From contig NZ_JBBCMA010000002.1 in the NCBI RefSeq assembly GCF_037152535.1, positions 310,001 to 374,000 of the forward strand: a stretch of 64,000 nucleotides of DNA. Reading direction: 5' to 3'. The notes beneath the pieces are model-generated. The model was not told the origin of the DNA, did not search any database, and worked only from the letters and a program-made list of their open reading frames with translations. A program made the position numbers and the translations under genes. Position 1 is the stretch's first letter; each line of letters starts with the position of its first letter. This document shows positions 62,753-64,000 of the stretch, piece after piece. This DNA is from Leclercia sp. AS011. GTDB lineage: Bacteria > Pseudomonadota > Gammaproteobacteria > Enterobacterales > Enterobacteriaceae.

Positions 62753-64000
62753 ATGAGCACAGAAATCAAAACTCAGGTCGTAGTACTTGGGGCAGGCCCG
62801 GCAGGTTATTCCGCAGCATTCCGCGCCGCGGATTTAGGTCTGGAAACCGTCATCGTAGAACGTTACAACACCCTCGGCGGTGTTTGTCTGAACGTCGGCT
62901 GTATCCCTTCTAAAGCGCTGCTGCACGTAGCGAAAGTTATCGAAGAAGCCAAAGCGCTGGCTGAACACGGTATCGTCTTCGGCGAGCCGAAAACCGATAT
63001 CGACAAGATTCGTACCTGGAAAGAGAAAGTTATCACTCAGCTGACCGGTGGTCTGGCCGGTATGGCCAAAGGCCGTAAAGTGAAAGTGGTAAACGGTCTG
63101 GGTAAATTTACCGGGGCAAACACCCTGGAAGTGGAAGGTGAAAACGGCAAAACCGTGATCAACTTCGACAACGCGATCATCGCGGCGGGCTCCCGTCCGA
63201 TCGAACTGCCGTTCATTCCACATGAAGATCCACGCGTGTGGGACTCCACCGACGCGCTGGAGCTGAAAACCGTTCCGGAACGCCTGCTGGTTATGGGTGG
63301 CGGTATCATCGGTCTGGAAATGGGTACCGTGTACCATGCGCTGGGTTCACAGATTGACGTGGTTGAAATGTTCGACCAGGTTATCCCGGCTGCTGACAAA
63401 GACATCGTTAAAGTCTTCACCAAACGCATCAGCAAGAAGTTCAACCTGATGCTGGAAACCAAAGTGACTGCCGTTGAAGCGAAAGAAGACGGTATTTACG
63501 TTTCCATGGAAGGCAAAAAAGCCCCTGCAGAACCACAGCGTTACGACGCCGTGCTGGTAGCCATCGGCCGTGTGCCGAACGGTAAAAACCTCAATGCAGG
63601 CGCAGCGGGCGTGGAAGTTGACGACCGTGGCTTCATCCGCGTTGACAAGCAGCTGCGCACTAACGTGCCGCACATCTTTGCTATCGGCGATATCGTCGGT
63701 CAGCCAATGCTGGCGCACAAAGGTGTTCACGAAGGCCACGTTGCCGCTGAAGTTATCGCCGGCATGAAGCACTACTTCGATCCGAAAGTGATCCCATCTA
63801 TCGCCTACACCGAGCCAGAAGTTGCCTGGGTGGGTCTGACCGAGAAAGAAGCGAAAGAGAAAGGCATCAGCTACGAAACCGCCACCTTCCCGTGGGCTGC
63901 TTCTGGCCGTGCTATCGCTTCCGACTGCGCAGACGGTATGACCAAACTGATCTTCGACAAAGAGACTCACCGCGTGATCGGTGGTGCGATTGTCGGCACC
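62753..64000 (+). CDS. lpd: Dihydrolipoamide dehydrogenase E3 (partial, cut by window end)
   Basis: The first 416 of about 474 residues of the FAD-dependent disulfide reductase shared by the pyruvate, 2-oxoglutarate and glycine-cleavage complexes. The FAD motif GAGPAG is at 13-18, the redox cysteines are Cys45 and Cys50 (GGVCLNVGC), and the NAD-binding segment GGGIIGLEMG and the second FAD site FAIGDIVGQP follow. Two ATG codons are adjacent; I chose the second (MSTEIK), as in E. coli. The frame runs past base 64000 without a stop. Confidence 0.99.
   Translation, partial: MSTEIKTQVVVLGAGPAGYSAAFRAADLGLETVIVERYNTLGGVCLNVGCIPSKALLHVAKVIEEAKALAEHGIVFGEPKTDIDKIRTWKEKVITQLTGGLAGMAKGRKVKVVNGLGKFTGANTLEVEGENGKTVINFDNAIIAAGSRPIELPFIPHEDPRVWDSTDALELKTVPERLLVMGGGIIGLEMGTVYHALGSQIDVVEMFDQVIPAADKDIVKVFTKRISKKFNLMLETKVTAVEAKEDGIYVSMEGKKAPAEPQRYDAVLVAIGRVPNGKNLNAGAAGVEVDDRGFIRVDKQLRTNVPHIFAIGDIVGQPMLAHKGVHEGHVAAEVIAGMKHYFDPKVIPSIAYTEPEVAWVGLTEKEAKEKGISYETATFPWAASGRAIASDCADGMTKLIFDKETHRVIGGAIVGT

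Overview
The window is chromosomal DNA of a gammaproteobacterium of the family Enterobacteriaceae, probably an Enterobacter-like genus close to E. coli. Gene order and protein sequence from leuD to lpd follow the E. coli leu-ilvIH-cra-dcw-secA-guaC-nadC-ampDE-aroP-pdh segment almost gene for gene. No rRNA, tRNA or CRISPR array was seen. I cannot name the species from the sequence alone.

Layout. (1) 1-11.2 kb is an accessory block. It holds a divergent SDR/LysR pair, two AhpD-like carboxymuconolactone decarboxylase (CMD) proteins, an azoreductase-like flavoprotein and an acetyltransferase with a divergent MocR regulator, an EmrB/EmrA-type efflux pair with a divergent IclR regulator, a VapBC toxin-antitoxin pair, the end of an IS3-family element and a hok toxin gene. 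(2) 11.5-16.4 kb is the leuLABCD operon (minus strand) with leader peptide and attenuator. (3) 17.0-21.7 kb carries leuO, ilvIH and cra. (4) 22.3-39.2 kb is the complete dcw cluster, mraZ to ftsZ, almost all genes touching or overlapping, followed by lpxC. (5) 40.4-44.2 kb is secM-secA-mutT. (6) 44.2-50.1 kb holds yacG-zapD-coaE, guaC, and the pilin genes hofC-hofB-ppdD. (7) 50.3-52.7 kb holds nadC and divergent ampDE. (8) 52.7-55.0 kb is an inserted two-gene arabinoside module (GH43 hydrolase and GPH symporter). (9) 55.2-64 kb holds aroP and the pyruvate dehydrogenase operon pdhR-aceE-aceF-lpd, with lpd cut by the window end.

How it works together. The leu, ilvIH, leuO and cra genes form a branched-chain amino acid and carbon control block. 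The dcw genes make lipid II and the divisome. lpxC and secA add outer-membrane lipid synthesis and protein export. ampD links muropeptide recycling to beta-lactamase control in relatives. The pdh operon is controlled by PdhR through a perfect palindrome upstream of pdhR.

The most interesting items are a codon-discordant hairpin-bearing patch inside ftsI that matches the known ORF-internal sponge RNA FtsO, a similar patch in ddlB, two copies of a small hairpin with a compensatory base-pair change on either side of the redox/efflux island, two operator-like repeats exactly 20 bp apart between iclR-like and emrB-like genes, and a hok gene whose leader is cut by an IS end. I found no clearly new biological system; most of the window is conserved core genome.
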